In this document: positions 35,949-44,030 of the stretch, one piece after another | Layout: every line of letters starts with the position of its first letter | Numbering within the stretch: position 1 is the first letter of the stretch | DNA from: an uncultured Marinoscillum sp. | GTDB lineage: Bacteria; Bacteroidota; Bacteroidia; Cytophagales; Cyclobacteriaceae | DNA length: 58,192 bases | Assembly (NCBI GenBank): GCA_902605755.1 | Contig: CACLDR010000005.1 | Location: 1 to 58,192, forward strand | Direction of reading: 5' to 3' | Program-made: the position numbers and the translations under genes | The notes under the pieces: model-generated | Seen by the model: only the letters and a program-made list of their open reading frames with translations | Databases searched by the model: none | What the model was told of the DNA's origin: nothing

Positions 35949-37262
35949 TTGGTATCCTCAATAGATGAACCTCCATCGATATTTTTGATGGAACTTGTAT
36001 CCCTCTCAAGCTCTTTTTATTGGAGCTTTATTCTAATAATTTTAATTTTATTGTTATTATCCGGCCTAATTTCTGGTGCTGAAGTTGCTTTTTTTTCGCT
36101 TGATAAGACAAAATTAAGCGAAGAAAAGGACTCTGATTTAAAAATTAAAATACTATTAAAATCCCCATATCAATTACTTGCCACCATCCTAATACTCAAT
36201 AACTTATTCAATGTGTTCATTGTAACTCTATCCACCTATGCTTCTTGGAAGATCGTAGGCCAAAAAGAAGCTGAAGGCATTGTCGTAGTAATATTAACCG
36301 CTGTCATTTCAATATTGATTATTTTTTTTGGAGAAATTGTTCCTAAAATTTCTGCCACACACCAACCACAAAAGTTTGCCCACTTTTGTCTCCCTTACAT
36401 TTGGTTTTTTAACCGAATACTAAAACCTCTCTCTTGGCTTCTCATTGGCTTAAGTAGTTTTATTGAGAAAAGGGTCAAAAAGAAAGGTTACAATCTCTCC
36501 GTTGAAGAACTAAATCAGGCGTTAGACATTACCTCAGAACAAAACGTTAGTAAAGAGGAAAAAGATATTTTGAAAGGTATTGTTAATTTTGGAACACTTT
36601 CAGTAAAACAAATCATGCGATCCAGGGTTGATATTTCTGCAGTTGAAAGATCCAGCGATTTCCATGAATTAATGGATCAAATAAATAAAACAGGCTTTTC
36701 AAGAATTCCCGTTTATCTTGAAAACATTGACAGAATTGAAGGTTTATTATACATCAAAGACATGTTACCCTTTCTTCATGAAGAAGAAAATTTCCATTGG
36801 CAACAGTTCTTACGACCTGTCTATTTTATTCCTGAAAGCAAGAAAATCGATGCTCTCTTTAAAGATTTTCAGCAAAAACAAGTTCACATGGCCATCGTTG
36901 TTGATGAATATGGCGGTACCGAGGGATTAATTACAATGGAAGACATCATTGAAGAAATTGTAGGAGAAATTAATGACGAATTCGATGAGGCTTTGGATGC
37001 GGATTACAAAAAAATAGATAATGACACTGTCATATTTGAAGGCAAAACCTCCCTTAATGATTTTTGTAAAATAATGTCAGAGGAAGCCGATGTGTTTGAC
37101 GATATAAAAGGAGAAAGTGAAAGTTTAGGAGGTTTGTTGTTAGAAATAAATAAAAAACTCCCGCACTCCAATGAGAAAATTGAAGTTGGCAAGTTTTCGT
37201 TTTCAATAGAATCCGTCGATCAAAAACGTATCAAAAGAATTCGTGTATTTAGGAAAGTATGA
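35949..37262 (+). CDS. gldE: Gliding motility protein GldE (CorC/HlyC family)
   Basis: 437 residues: an N-terminal DUF21 transmembrane domain with about four helices (FILIILILLLLSGLISGAEVAFFSL; LLATILILNNLFNVFIVTL), then two CBS domains (about 205-330; VKQIMRSRVDISAV, GFSRIPVYL, MAIVVDEYGGTEGLITMEDI) and a C-terminal CorC_HlyC/PCMH-like domain. The family contains cobalt/magnesium efflux proteins; the placement directly before gldD identifies it as GldE, which supports gliding in F. johnsoniae. The conserved opening (IDEPPSIF) lies before the first ATG at 35988, so I accept the TTG at 35949. Its stop overlaps gldD by four bases. Confidence 0.88.
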   Translation: MVSSIDEPPSIFLMELVSLSSSFYWSFILIILILLLLSGLISGAEVAFFSLDKTKLSEEKDSDLKIKILLKSPYQLLATILILNNLFNVFIVTLSTYASWKIVGQKEAEGIVVVILTAVISILIIFFGEIVPKISATHQPQKFAHFCLPYIWFFNRILKPLSWLLIGLSSFIEKRVKKKGYNLSVEELNQALDITSEQNVSKEEKDILKGIVNFGTLSVKQIMRSRVDISAVERSSDFHELMDQINKTGFSRIPVYLENIDRIEGLLYIKDMLPFLHEEENFHWQQFLRPVYFIPESKKIDALFKDFQQKQVHMAIVVDEYGGTEGLITMEDIIEEIVGEINDEFDEALDADYKKIDNDTVIFEGKTSLNDFCKIMSEEADVFDDIKGESESLGGLLLEINKKLPHSNEKIEVGKFSFSIESVDQKRIKRIRVFRKV

Positions 37263-37819
37263 AAAAATATTTGGTATTATTCATTTTTTGGTCTTGCGAA
37301 ACGCATTATCTACCAAAGCCAAAAGGGTATAACCACATCGAATTACCTATAGTTTCCTACACTCAGCTTCTTAGCAAACTACCATATACTTTTGAACACT
37401 CTTGTCATGCCAAAATCTTAAAAGATACTAGTTGGATCGCAGAGCCTAACTGGATTCATATTTATTACCCTTATTTTGATGCCAATGTCCAACTCACCTA
37501 TAAACCGATTAATGCTGACTCCTCCGTTCAAGATTACTTAAACGACAGTTTTAGGCTTACGGGTAAACATCAAGTTAAAGCAACAGCCATTGATGAAAAA
37601 ATCTTGTTCCTTAAAAATGGAAATATGGCTACGGTCAGTGAATTAAGTGGAGAGGTACCCAGCCCCTTTCAATTTCACATAACCGATAGCATTACACATT
37701 TTCTGCGAGGTGCTTTATACTTCAAAATGAGTACGAAAAATGATTCCTTGGCGCCGGCAATAAAATTCATTAAATCTGATTTAATACATTTACTGAATAC
37801 TTTAGAATGGAACGAATAA
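37259..37819 (+). CDS. gldD: Gliding motility lipoprotein GldD
   Basis: 186-residue lipoprotein. The short signal MKKYLVLFIFWSC ends in a lipobox Cys at residue 13. Family landmarks are PKPKGYNHIELP, then WIHIYYPYFDANVQLTYKPI and SPFQFHITDSITHFLRGALYF. GldD is required for gliding in F. johnsoniae and is exported to the cell envelope. The ATG lies inside the end of gldE (ATGA overlap, 37259-37262), so the two are translationally coupled; together with ssb and recG this is the typical gld neighbourhood of Bacteroidota. Confidence 0.92.
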   Translation: MKKYLVLFIFWSCETHYLPKPKGYNHIELPIVSYTQLLSKLPYTFEHSCHAKILKDTSWIAEPNWIHIYYPYFDANVQLTYKPINADSSVQDYLNDSFRLTGKHQVKATAIDEKILFLKNGNMATVSELSGEVPSPFQFHITDSITHFLRGALYFKMSTKNDSLAPAIKFIKSDLIHLLNTLEWNE

Positions 37820-37867
37820 GCATTACAAGATTTAAATTTGCCCTACCCTTCTCATCATAAAATTAAA

Positions 37868-39961
37868 ATGGCTTCATTTTTTCATAAACCAATTGAGTAT
37901 CTAAAAGGAATCGGTCCTGAAAAAGCCGCTTTGATTAACAAAGAATTAGGTTACTTCAATTTCGGAAACTTACTTCAGCATTACCCTTTTCGCTATGAAG
38001 ATCGGACGTCTTTTCACAAAATTTCATTACTGACTGACGAATTAAACAACGCGCAAATAATAGGAAAAATTACTCATTTCGAAACGATTGGAGAGGGTCG
38101 AAAACGGAGATTGATCGGAAAATTTCAAGACGAAACAGGAGAAATGGATCTTATTTGGTTTCAGGGAATCAAATGGATAATACAAAAAATTAAACCTGGA
38201 ATTGCTTACATCGTTTTTGGCAAGCCCTCCCGATATGGTCAACGTTTTAACCTTTCACATCCAGAGATAGAACCCTTGGGAAATAATTCTGGCAATAAGC
38301 AATTTTTACATCCTGTCTACCACTCCTCTGAGAAGCTCAAAAAAAGGTTTTTAGATTCCAAGGCATTGAGCAAAATTATTAAATTACTTTTAGCAGAGGC
38401 AATCCCCCACATTGAAGATAATCTCCCTCTATCCATTAAAAAGCAATTTTCTTTAGTGGAAAAAAAATTTTCACTTATTCATATCCATTTCCCAAAAGAT
38501 CGCATTTCGCTCAAGAAAGCACAATATCGATTAAAATTTGAAGAGCTTTTCTTCATTCAATTACGTCTCATCACACTCAAACTAGCTCGAATAGATAAGT
38601 TTAAAGGAATAATATTCAAAAACAGCGAATTACTCAAAAATTTTTATCATGCGCATCTCCCTTTCAGTCTAACCATTGCTCAAAAAAGGGTAATCAAAGA
38701 AATCTACGCTGATTTTCGGTCTGGTAAACAGATGAATCGATTAGTTCAAGGTGATGTGGGAAGTGGAAAAACTATAGTGGCATTCATGTGTATGCTAATT
38801 GCTGTGGGAAATCATACTCAATGTGCATTTATGGCTCCCACAGAAATTTTAGCAGAGCAACATTATCATGGCCTCAAAGAATTTGCAGATCCCTTAGGCA
38901 TTAAAACCGCATGCCTCACGGGCTCAAGTAAAAAAACCGAACGATCATCTATTCAAGAGGAATTGAATTCTGGTGAACTAAAAATACTCATTGGAACACA
39001 TGCCTTGATAGAAGAAAAGGTTAAGTTTAAAAATTTAGGTTTGGCGGTCATTGATGAACAACATCGCTTTGGCGTTGCTCAAAGAGCCCAGCTATGGAAT
39101 AAAAACAAAACTTATTACCCACATATTTTAGTCATGACCGCAACTCCAATTCCAAGAACTTTGGCAATGACACTCTATGGAGATTTGGACATCTCCACCA
39201 TAGACCAATTACCAATAGGTCGAAAACCCATTATCACAAGACACATGAGAGACGCCCAACGTATTCAACTCTTCAGCTTGATTGAAAAAGAAATTGAAAA
39301 AGGCCGCCAGGTGTATATCGTATATCCACTTATTGAAGAGTCTGCCACCATGGATTATAAGGATTTAATGGATGGTTACGAAAGTATTGCTCGGAGATTT
39401 CCCCAGTTACATTTATCAATCTGTCATGGAAAAATGAAATCAAAAAATAAAGATTATGAGATGAGGCGATTTGCCAAGGGAGAAACTAACATCATGGTTG
39501 CCACAACAGTTATTGAAGTGGGTGTAGACGTACCTAATGCGAGCGTTATGGTCATTGAAAGTGCTGAACGATTCGGTCTTTCACAATTGCATCAACTCAG
39601 AGGACGAGTAGGACGTGGAAGTGAACAATCTTATTGCTTTTTAGTAACAGGAATGCGGCTGACCTCAGAAGCAAAAGCAAGGATACAAACCCTAGTATCG
39701 AGTAATGATGGATTTAAAATTGCTGAGACCGATTTAAAACTTCGAGGACCCGGAGACCTCATGGGTACCCAACAAAGCGGGGCCCTAGATTTAATCATTT
39801 CTGACCTAGCTACCGATGGGGAAATCTTAAAATTGGCCAGAAATGCCGCCACTGATCTACTCAAAAAAGACCCCTTATTACATGCCCCTGAAAATCAAAT
39901 ACTCAAAAACCATATCAACTCATTTAATAAAAACGTAGTCAATTGGAGTAAGATCAGCTAA
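37868..39961 (+). CDS. recG: ATP-dependent DNA helicase RecG
   Basis: 697-residue replication-fork reversal helicase. The N-terminal wedge (OB) domain begins IEYLKGIGPEKAALI and includes ITHFETIGEGRKRRLIGKFQDETG. The superfamily-2 motor has Walker A GDVGSGKT, MAPTEILAEQHY, VIDEQHRFGV, MTATPIPRTLA and the motif VI QLRGRVGRG. I choose the ATG at 37868 because the TTG at 37838 would add ten unlikely residues. Full length; no changes in the motifs. RecG here closes the run that starts at mutY; a gap of 48 bases separates it from gldD. Confidence 0.95.
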   Translation: MASFFHKPIEYLKGIGPEKAALINKELGYFNFGNLLQHYPFRYEDRTSFHKISLLTDELNNAQIIGKITHFETIGEGRKRRLIGKFQDETGEMDLIWFQGIKWIIQKIKPGIAYIVFGKPSRYGQRFNLSHPEIEPLGNNSGNKQFLHPVYHSSEKLKKRFLDSKALSKIIKLLLAEAIPHIEDNLPLSIKKQFSLVEKKFSLIHIHFPKDRISLKKAQYRLKFEELFFIQLRLITLKLARIDKFKGIIFKNSELLKNFYHAHLPFSLTIAQKRVIKEIYADFRSGKQMNRLVQGDVGSGKTIVAFMCMLIAVGNHTQCAFMAPTEILAEQHYHGLKEFADPLGIKTACLTGSSKKTERSSIQEELNSGELKILIGTHALIEEKVKFKNLGLAVIDEQHRFGVAQRAQLWNKNKTYYPHILVMTATPIPRTLAMTLYGDLDISTIDQLPIGRKPIITRHMRDAQRIQLFSLIEKEIEKGRQVYIVYPLIEESATMDYKDLMDGYESIARRFPQLHLSICHGKMKSKNKDYEMRRFAKGETNIMVATTVIEVGVDVPNASVMVIESAERFGLSQLHQLRGRVGRGSEQSYCFLVTGMRLTSEAKARIQTLVSSNDGFKIAETDLKLRGPGDLMGTQQSGALDLIISDLATDGEILKLARNAATDLLKKDPLLHAPENQILKNHINSFNKNVVNWSKIS

Positions 39962-40041
39962 CTCTTCCTGTTTTAAGTTCTCCTTTTCTAGAGTACTCTT
40001 GAAGATTCTGGCAATAGAAATGTAAATTAAACCTTAATAAA

Positions 40042-41217
40042 ATGAAACTTATATTTATCTTTTCAATTTCCTTGCTTACAGCTTTTTATTCGTTCGGACA
40101 AAAACCAAGGGCAAGAGAGATTGGTATCCCTTTTGATGGAGAACCTGGCAAATATAACTCAATTACAGATGTTCCAGGTGTTGAAGTAGGATACAGCACA
40201 ATCATTTCCGGTACAGGTGCCAACAAACTTGGAGAAGGGCCAGTAAGAACCGGGGTGACGGCCATTTTCCCTAGAGGTAAAGCAAAAAAATTTAGCCCTG
40301 TATACGCCAATTGGTATAGCCTCAATGGAAACGGAGAAATGACGGGCACCACTTGGGTGACTGAATCTGGATTTTTAGAAACTCCCATAATGATTACAAA
40401 CACCAATAGTGTTGGAATAGTAAGAGATGCGGTTTTAAAATGGTATATAGAAACCGATTGGTATGGCAAAGAAGACTGGTGGTATACCTACCCTGTAGTA
40501 GGCGAAACTTACGATGGTTTTCTCAACGACATTTATGGTTTTCATATCAAAGAAACACATGTTTTAGAAGCCATTAATAATGCAACTGGAGGTAAAATTG
40601 ATGAAGGAAACGTCGGTGGAGGTACTGGAATGAAATGTTTGGGTTTCAAAGGAGGTACAGGAACTGCTTCCAGAAAAATCTCACTAGCTGGGGAAAATTA
40701 TACGCTTGGCGTTTTAGTTCAATCAAACTTTGGTTCAAAAAAAAACTTGACCATTGCTGGTGTACCAGTAGGCATAGCTTTAAAGGATACCCTAAATTCT
40801 GAGTTTTACGGTGCACCACAATCAAGACATGAAGAAGGGGATGGATCAATTATTGTCATTGTAGCAACAGATGCCCCTTTACTTCCTCATCAACTCAAAA
40901 GAATTGCTCAGCGCGTCCCTATTGGAATTGGCCTCGTTGGAGGGCGTGGAAGCAATGGCTCAGGCGATATTTTTCTTTCCTTCTCAACAGCAAATCTAGA
41001 AGCCTTTGACCGAGAAAAAACGACTCAAGTAAGTACCCTTTCCAATGATCATATGACTCATTTTTTTGAAGCGACGGTTCAAGCAGTCGAAGAGGCCATT
41101 ATTAACGGTATGATGGCTGCTGAAACCATGACAGGTATTAATGATAATAAAGTATATGCTTTACCTCACGATCTTCTCATTCAAGTACTCAAAAATTATA
41201 ACCGGTTAACAAAATAA
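40042..41217 (+). CDS. P1-family (DmpA-type) aminopeptidase
   Basis: 391 residues with an N-terminal signal peptide (MKLIFIFSISLLTAFYSFGQ). The body is a DmpA/P1 (S58) Ntn-fold hydrolase: SITDVPGVEVGYSTI, GPVRTGVTAIFPRG, then GGGTGMKCLGFKGGTGTASR and the self-cleavage region EGDGSIIVIVATDAPLLPHQ, in which the Gly-Ser bond is cut so that Ser becomes the N-terminal nucleophile of the beta chain. These enzymes release N-terminal residues, some acting on D-amino acids or beta-peptides. The signal peptide puts this one in the periplasm. It follows recG by 80 bases. Confidence 0.9.
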   Translation: MKLIFIFSISLLTAFYSFGQKPRAREIGIPFDGEPGKYNSITDVPGVEVGYSTIISGTGANKLGEGPVRTGVTAIFPRGKAKKFSPVYANWYSLNGNGEMTGTTWVTESGFLETPIMITNTNSVGIVRDAVLKWYIETDWYGKEDWWYTYPVVGETYDGFLNDIYGFHIKETHVLEAINNATGGKIDEGNVGGGTGMKCLGFKGGTGTASRKISLAGENYTLGVLVQSNFGSKKNLTIAGVPVGIALKDTLNSEFYGAPQSRHEEGDGSIIVIVATDAPLLPHQLKRIAQRVPIGIGLVGGRGSNGSGDIFLSFSTANLEAFDREKTTQVSTLSNDHMTHFFEATVQAVEEAIINGMMAAETMTGINDNKVYALPHDLLIQVLKNYNRLTK

Positions 41218-41594
41218 ATACTCCTCTTTTTTAAGATTTAAAAAAGAAAAGTCTGCTTATTCGAATAATTTTAACGCTCCTGCCCATAATTAATTTTTTT
41301 ACTGTCTACTTCATGCTCCTAAATTCTTCTTTGAATAAAAGACCTCATTTAAATTTATCATGTCTTATTTCAGGAAGATTAAATTTACATTGCTTCCCAT
41401 TTCTCGTTTTATTGTACAATCGGGAATATCAATTCCCCCACGAAACATATCTGTTACAAGTATTAAAAAAATTCCTTAATGAATTGCACTAGAACCGAAT
41501 TATTACGCCATTCTGTTCTTATTTTTGACAAGTAAACCAAAATCCAAAACGCGATTGATGGGATAAAAAAACTTCAGTTAATTTACAATTAGGC
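41218..41594. other. Spacer with AT-hairpin and possible remnant
   Basis: Lies between convergent genes. An AT-rich inverted repeat (CTTTTTTAA-GAT-TTAAAAAAG, 41226-41246) could be a weak two-way terminator, but a following T-run is missing. A run of about 40 codons (CLISGRLNLHCFPFLVLLYN, continuing to FLNELH) around 41355-41490 reads smoothly but is closed by stops. It is not recognised. Confidence 0.35.
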
Positions 41595-42434
41595 TTATTC
41601 TGAATAGTCTGTAGGTAATCCCAAATATTCATATTGATTTATTTCTTCGAGAAAGTCCTTCAGTTTTAATCTGATTCTTTTATACGCAGGTCCCCCCAGT
41701 GGTAAGTGTACGGGAGGATGTTCTAATTGAGTTAATTTATACATGGCCTGAACAGCCTTTAAAGGATCCCCTATTTGATTTCCACTAACCTTCTTAATGG
41801 CCTTTGCATTTTTTTCCGCGCTATGAGTATAATCGGATATCGTCGTGGGCGCATAAGTCGCTGAAGTTCCAGCCCAATCTGTCCTAAAAGGGCCTGGTTC
41901 CACATTAGTAACCTTAATTCCTAAATGCTCCACTTCTTGAGCCAATGCCTCACCAATCCCCTCCAGGGCAAATTTTGATCCATTATAAATCCCTATCCCT
42001 GGAAATCCATTAAGCCCCGCAATAGAAGTTATGTTTAAAATGTGCCCTGTTTTTCTAGCTCGCATGAAAGGTAATACGGCTTTGATCATAGAAATCGATC
42101 CATATACGTTTACAGCAAATTGCTTTTTAATTTCCTCATCATTGATTTCCTCAACGGCACCAATGGATCCATAACCTGCATTATTCACCAATACATCAAT
42201 CTGGCCATCAAAAAATTCCTTTATTAACGTATGAATTCGTTTTTCAGCCTCCTCTTCCGTAACGTCTAATACGAAGCCTTTAATATTCCCTACAGAGAGG
42301 GATTCAAGTGCCGTTACATCTACTTCTCTACGAACCGTTGCAATCACTCTGTGTCCCTTCTCAGCAACCAACTTGGCTAATTCAAGTCCAAACCCTTTAG
42401 AACAACCTGTAATCAACCAAACTTTTAATTTCAT
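41595..42434 (-). CDS. Short-chain dehydrogenase/reductase
   Basis: 279-residue classical SDR: TGCSKGFG near the N-terminus is the TGxxxGxG NAD(P)-binding motif, LVNNAGYG is the NNAG motif, SIAG carries the catalytic Ser and YNGSKFALEG the YxxxK pair; PGPFRTD follows. The charged residue after the first loop (TVRRE) suggests NADP preference. The closest pattern is the group called oxidoreductases of the 3-oxoacyl/retinol-like type that often stand alone in Bacteroidota. The substrate is not known. It is read alone, 54 bases after the LolA-like gene. Confidence 0.88.
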   Translation of the reverse strand: MKLKVWLITGCSKGFGLELAKLVAEKGHRVIATVRREVDVTALESLSVGNIKGFVLDVTEEEAEKRIHTLIKEFFDGQIDVLVNNAGYGSIGAVEEINDEEIKKQFAVNVYGSISMIKAVLPFMRARKTGHILNITSIAGLNGFPGIGIYNGSKFALEGIGEALAQEVEHLGIKVTNVEPGPFRTDWAGTSATYAPTTISDYTHSAEKNAKAIKKVSGNQIGDPLKAVQAMYKLTQLEHPPVHLPLGGPAYKRIRLKLKDFLEEINQYEYLGLPTDYSE

Positions 42435-42488
42435 ATTATAATGATTAAACCCACTTTTCGTTTGAATAAATTCTTTTTCAAAAATCCT

Positions 42489-43181
42489 TTATCTTTTTTC
42501 TGGCCTGCTAAACCTTTTATCTTTAACTGAATTTCCTAACGTAATTTTATTAAAAACATATTCAGCAACCATTTTTTCAGTTTTAAATTTTATATGGGTC
42601 GGAAAAAAAAAGCCTTGAAAATTTTCATATTTTACCACCTCACGAGTAACATATAAAGGCTCTCCTATTTTTTTTGTAAAAATAGTTTTAAGTAACAAAA
42701 ATGTCTTAGTTGAAATGAAATATTCAATCAATAAATCTCCCTGATCTTCAATTAGCCAATAATAAGGTAGGTGGTCCAAAAAAACAATACCCTTACTTAC
42801 TATATCTAGAACACCATTAAGTGGTGACCCAAAACTAAATATTGCTCGATTTATAAAGGTCTCTTCCGCAGATAACTCCGCTATCGATGATTTTGTCCAT
42901 TTAGCAATTGTCCACGATTGAACTCCATCCCAAGCCTCTATAAATCTTGACTTTTGATTAATCATCAAATATTTATCTGGTTTTTTAAAGTAAAAAGTAG
43001 CGGGATAAGTTCCATGCATACCTAGCCAAATTCCTTTTGCTGATAAAGTCTTAATTCCCTCCCAAAACATTTGCTGATGGGCCTCCAAGTGTTTCCCCAA
43101 AATATAATTAAGTGAGTCTTGTGCCCTTATATTAGTGCCCCACAACAAAAGAATCAGTGACATGATAAAGTGTTTCTTCAT
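42489..43181 (-). CDS. Secreted LolA-like/outer-membrane lipoprotein-sorting protein
   Basis: 230 residues from the ATG at 43181; the signal peptide is MKKHFIMSLILLLWGTNIRAQ. A longer frame to 43238 overlaps the upstream gene and adds no signal-like residues, so I reject it. The mature protein resembles the LolA-like unclosed barrel of proteins annotated as outer-membrane lipoprotein-sorting proteins (TYPATFYFKKPDKYLM, GVQSWTI, FFFPTHIKFKTEKMVAEYVFNKITLGN). It is periplasmic. Co-directional with the lipoprotein gene at 43225, and probably from the same family group. Confidence 0.62.
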   Translation of the reverse strand: MKKHFIMSLILLLWGTNIRAQDSLNYILGKHLEAHQQMFWEGIKTLSAKGIWLGMHGTYPATFYFKKPDKYLMINQKSRFIEAWDGVQSWTIAKWTKSSIAELSAEETFINRAIFSFGSPLNGVLDIVSKGIVFLDHLPYYWLIEDQGDLLIEYFISTKTFLLLKTIFTKKIGEPLYVTREVVKYENFQGFFFPTHIKFKTEKMVAEYVFNKITLGNSVKDKRFSRPEKR

Positions 43182-43224
43182 AGCGGAAGGTACTTTTTTG
43201 AGCAAAACATTAAACTTAAACCTA

Positions 43225-44010
43225 TCACAATGAGACAAAAGTTTGAATAGGTACTGAGTATAGAACAGCCACTTCAGTAAGATTTCTCCATCCTCGACCC
43301 TTAGCTAGCAGGATTTCTCCATACTCCTCATAGTCATCCCATGGTGATACAAATTGGGGCAATGAATCAGAAAAATGCTTAAAATAAGCCCATTGCTTAA
43401 TCAGATTTTGATCTTTGGAGACCCATACCCAATAAGCATTATTAGGCGTAACACCTACCTCTTTAAAGGTAAGTTTGAGAACATCACTCATTTCTCCAGT
43501 TTTTGTCATCCCCTCCTTAAGATACGTAAGCGTCACTCCAGTATCCTTTAGCTTGAAGGGCATAAATAGCCAATAAGAATCGTTCATCCAAATTTCCTTA
43601 CCTTTTGATAAATAAAAAGCCACACTATCCATATTCGAAAATTCAACCCCTTGCTGAAAAACTTTGCCTATTGATCTATTCAGATCTAACAAAATAACTT
43701 GATCCCTTTCATGTATCTCGATACGTACCTTGGCCTCTTGCTTATCCCATAACAAAGACCGTCTACCAAAAAAATTCCATTTTAAATATCGCGTCTTGTC
43801 CCAGGCCTCTCGACCCCCCATAGCTGACATAATTCTATCTGCCAAAACGATGGCTAAAGGATCGGAACCCTCCAAGTCAAATCCGGGCGATGGATAATTT
43901 AAGTCGGCCGTTTCAAGGTTTTCGGAATCGAATTGCTTTTTTTCACTACAATGCACCCAAAAAAAAAGGGAAATAATCCATAAAAAAAACTTAGTATATG
44001 GTAATCTCAT
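43225..44010 (-). CDS. Lipoprotein, DUF6503-like
   Basis: 261 residues: signal MRLPYTKFFLWIISLFFWVHC with Cys21 as probable lipidation site. The mature part includes AIVLADRIMSAMGGREAWDKTRYLKWNFFGRRSLLWDK, the typical start of DUF6503-type exported proteins, and LKLTFKEVGVTPNNAYWVWVSKDQNLIKQWAYF. The fold resembles the LolA/LppX type that binds lipids. Function is not known. The gene is 20 bases behind the M1 peptidase gene on the same strand and followed by the LolA-like gene, so an M1-DUF6503-LolA-like operon is likely. Confidence 0.68.
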   Translation of the reverse strand: MRLPYTKFFLWIISLFFWVHCSEKKQFDSENLETADLNYPSPGFDLEGSDPLAIVLADRIMSAMGGREAWDKTRYLKWNFFGRRSLLWDKQEAKVRIEIHERDQVILLDLNRSIGKVFQQGVEFSNMDSVAFYLSKGKEIWMNDSYWLFMPFKLKDTGVTLTYLKEGMTKTGEMSDVLKLTFKEVGVTPNNAYWVWVSKDQNLIKQWAYFKHFSDSLPQFVSPWDDYEEYGEILLAKGRGWRNLTEVAVLYSVPIQTFVSL

Positions 44011-44030
44011 TAATTTTTTTAAAAAGCATT

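Noticed and set aside
41226-41246. AT-rich hairpin as a terminator
   Set aside because: The stem is only A/T pairs, and no T-run follows on either strand long enough to be sure; kept only as a weak note.
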